The translations under genes were made by a program, and so were the position numbers. Source: Intrasporangium calvum DSM 43043 (lineage in GTDB: Bacteria; Actinomycetota; Actinomycetes; Actinomycetales; Dermatophilaceae). From it: 64,000 bases of DNA. A model generated the notes under the pieces. That model saw only the letters and a program-made list of their open reading frames with translations, did no database searches and was not told the DNA's origin. The stretch spans positions 2,480,001 through 2,544,000 of the forward strand of contig NC_014830.1 in NCBI RefSeq assembly GCF_000184685.1, given 5' to 3'. The number at the start of each line of letters is the position of its first letter. Position 1 is the first letter of the stretch. Shown here in pieces: positions 63,474 to 64,000 of the stretch.

Positions 63474-63673
63474 GCCTCACTCCTGGCGTCTCGGCGCCAC
63501 CCCGCCCAGCACGACCGGTGGTCGGGCTGGGACTGCCGTGGTGCGCCCCGGGTCAGGCCCGGACGAAGACGCGCGAATTGGGTCTCGCGCGCCGAGGCAC
63601 ACGTGACCGTCGTTCATCGTAGTGCGTCGCCCCGCGTGCTGGGAAATCGCCTCGACCGGCAAGAATGGCCGCC

Positions 63674-64000
63674 ATGGAGAACGGGTTGAGCTGGTCGAGC
63701 TGGTGGGACACCATCCCCGTCTTCGCCGTCCTCCTCGTCGCGCTCTTCGGGCCCGGCTGGCTCGTCGTGCGCGCCCTCGGCACCCGCGGCCTCGAGGCCG
63801 TCGCCGTCTCCCCCGCCGTGTCCGTCGCCGTGATCGCCGCCTGGGCCACCGTCACCCAGCGCCTCGGGATCGGTTGGAGCTGGCTGGTGCTCGCCGCCGT
63901 CACCGCGGTCACCGCTGCGGGCGGCTGGCTCGTGGTCCGCGGCCTGCGTGCCCACGACCCGGTGCTGACCCCGAAGCGCCGCCTCCTCGGCCGACCGGAC
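63674..64000 (+). CDS. Polytopic membrane protein, DUF6541-like (5' part only)
   Basis: An open frame from ATG at 63674 runs off the right edge, giving 109 residues. The N terminus has hydrophobic segments (TIPVFAVLLVALFGPGWLVV, AVSPAVSVAVIAAWATVTQR, SWLVLAAVTAVTAAGGWLVV), separated by short loops, which resembles the start of large DUF6541-type actinobacterial membrane proteins near glycan-related genes. The ATG lies 7 bases after AAGAAT, suggesting a leaderless start. The function cannot be given from this part. Confidence 0.65.
   Translation, partial: MENGLSWSSWWDTIPVFAVLLVALFGPGWLVVRALGTRGLEAVAVSPAVSVAVIAAWATVTQRLGIGWSWLVLAAVTAVTAAGGWLVVRGLRAHDPVLTPKRRLLGRPD

Overview
This window reads as a chromosomal segment of a high-GC actinobacterium, probably Micrococcales and possibly Intrasporangiaceae-like. 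The family assignment is an inference from gene order, codon bias, the SEDS/rSAM and rimP-nusA-ylxR-infB arrangements and the many GTG starts. Nearly all housekeeping genes lie on the minus strand. No tRNA, rRNA, insertion sequence, prophage or CRISPR array was found.

Layout, left to right. 1-442: 5' part of a B12-binding radical SAM protein (TIGR03960-like). 0.5-11.7 kb: fadD-type acyl-CoA ligase, then the minus-strand translation block rimP-nusA-ylxR-infB-rbfA-truB-ribF with rodA at its end. 11.9-15.9 kb: plus-strand DUF4439-like protein, StrB-type kinase and a YyaL-type DUF255 protein. 16-18.7 kb: a flavinylation and electron-transfer module (ApbE, FMN-binding protein, ferric-reductase-like flavocytochrome). 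18.8-22.1 kb: TauE/SafE permease, HAD hydrolase, proS. 22.4-28.7 kb: GNAT, DoxX, DUF4081-type GNAT, ispG, M50 protease, dxr. 28.7-31.2 kb: split-barrel FMN protein, secreted RNase with barstar, orphan DnaB-like ATPase. 31.3-41.9 kb: polyamine uptake and catabolism (SSADH, saccharopine-dehydrogenase-like protein, PotC/B/A/D, aminobutyraldehyde dehydrogenase, divergent Lrp regulator and aminotransferase). 42-49.9 kb: Gly/Asp-rich protein, AEC transporter, LOG-like protein, HemG-type oxidase with a radical SAM/SPASM partner, PrpE. 50-54.4 kb: rlmN, SDR, cdsA, frr, pyrH. 54.5-59 kb: class V aminotransferase and a two-component system whose kinase is fused to a multi-TM DUF4173-like domain. 59.1-61.3 kb: sulfide module (SQR, TusE/DsrC-like, DsrE2-like). 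61.5-64 kb: tsf, rpsB, and the start of a divergent membrane protein.

The conserved order rpsB-tsf-pyrH-frr-cdsA-rlmN-dxr-M50 protease-ispG-proS-rimP-nusA-infB is kept, but accessory modules are inserted between its segments.

The most unusual content is not a gene. A 15-base word, GTATGCCGCTGGGCT, occurs exactly 11 times with several near matches, in both orientations, between genes and inside genes in at least three reading frames, and twice as inverted pairs just after stop codons. Its density, lack of orientation bias and use in hairpins resemble DNA uptake sequences or REP elements. A second family of 20-24 bp stems (arm ATCGAAAGAGCAGTTCGTCC) sits a few bases after stop codons; two copies carry matching changes in both arms, so pairing seems to be maintained. 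A third family (AACACACCCG arms) brackets one gene. A TACTAC-N5-GTAGTA palindrome occurs upstream of both the HemG-type gene and the SQR gene. Many starts sit 6-7 bases after a -10-like hexamer without a Shine-Dalgarno, which suggests widespread leaderless transcripts.
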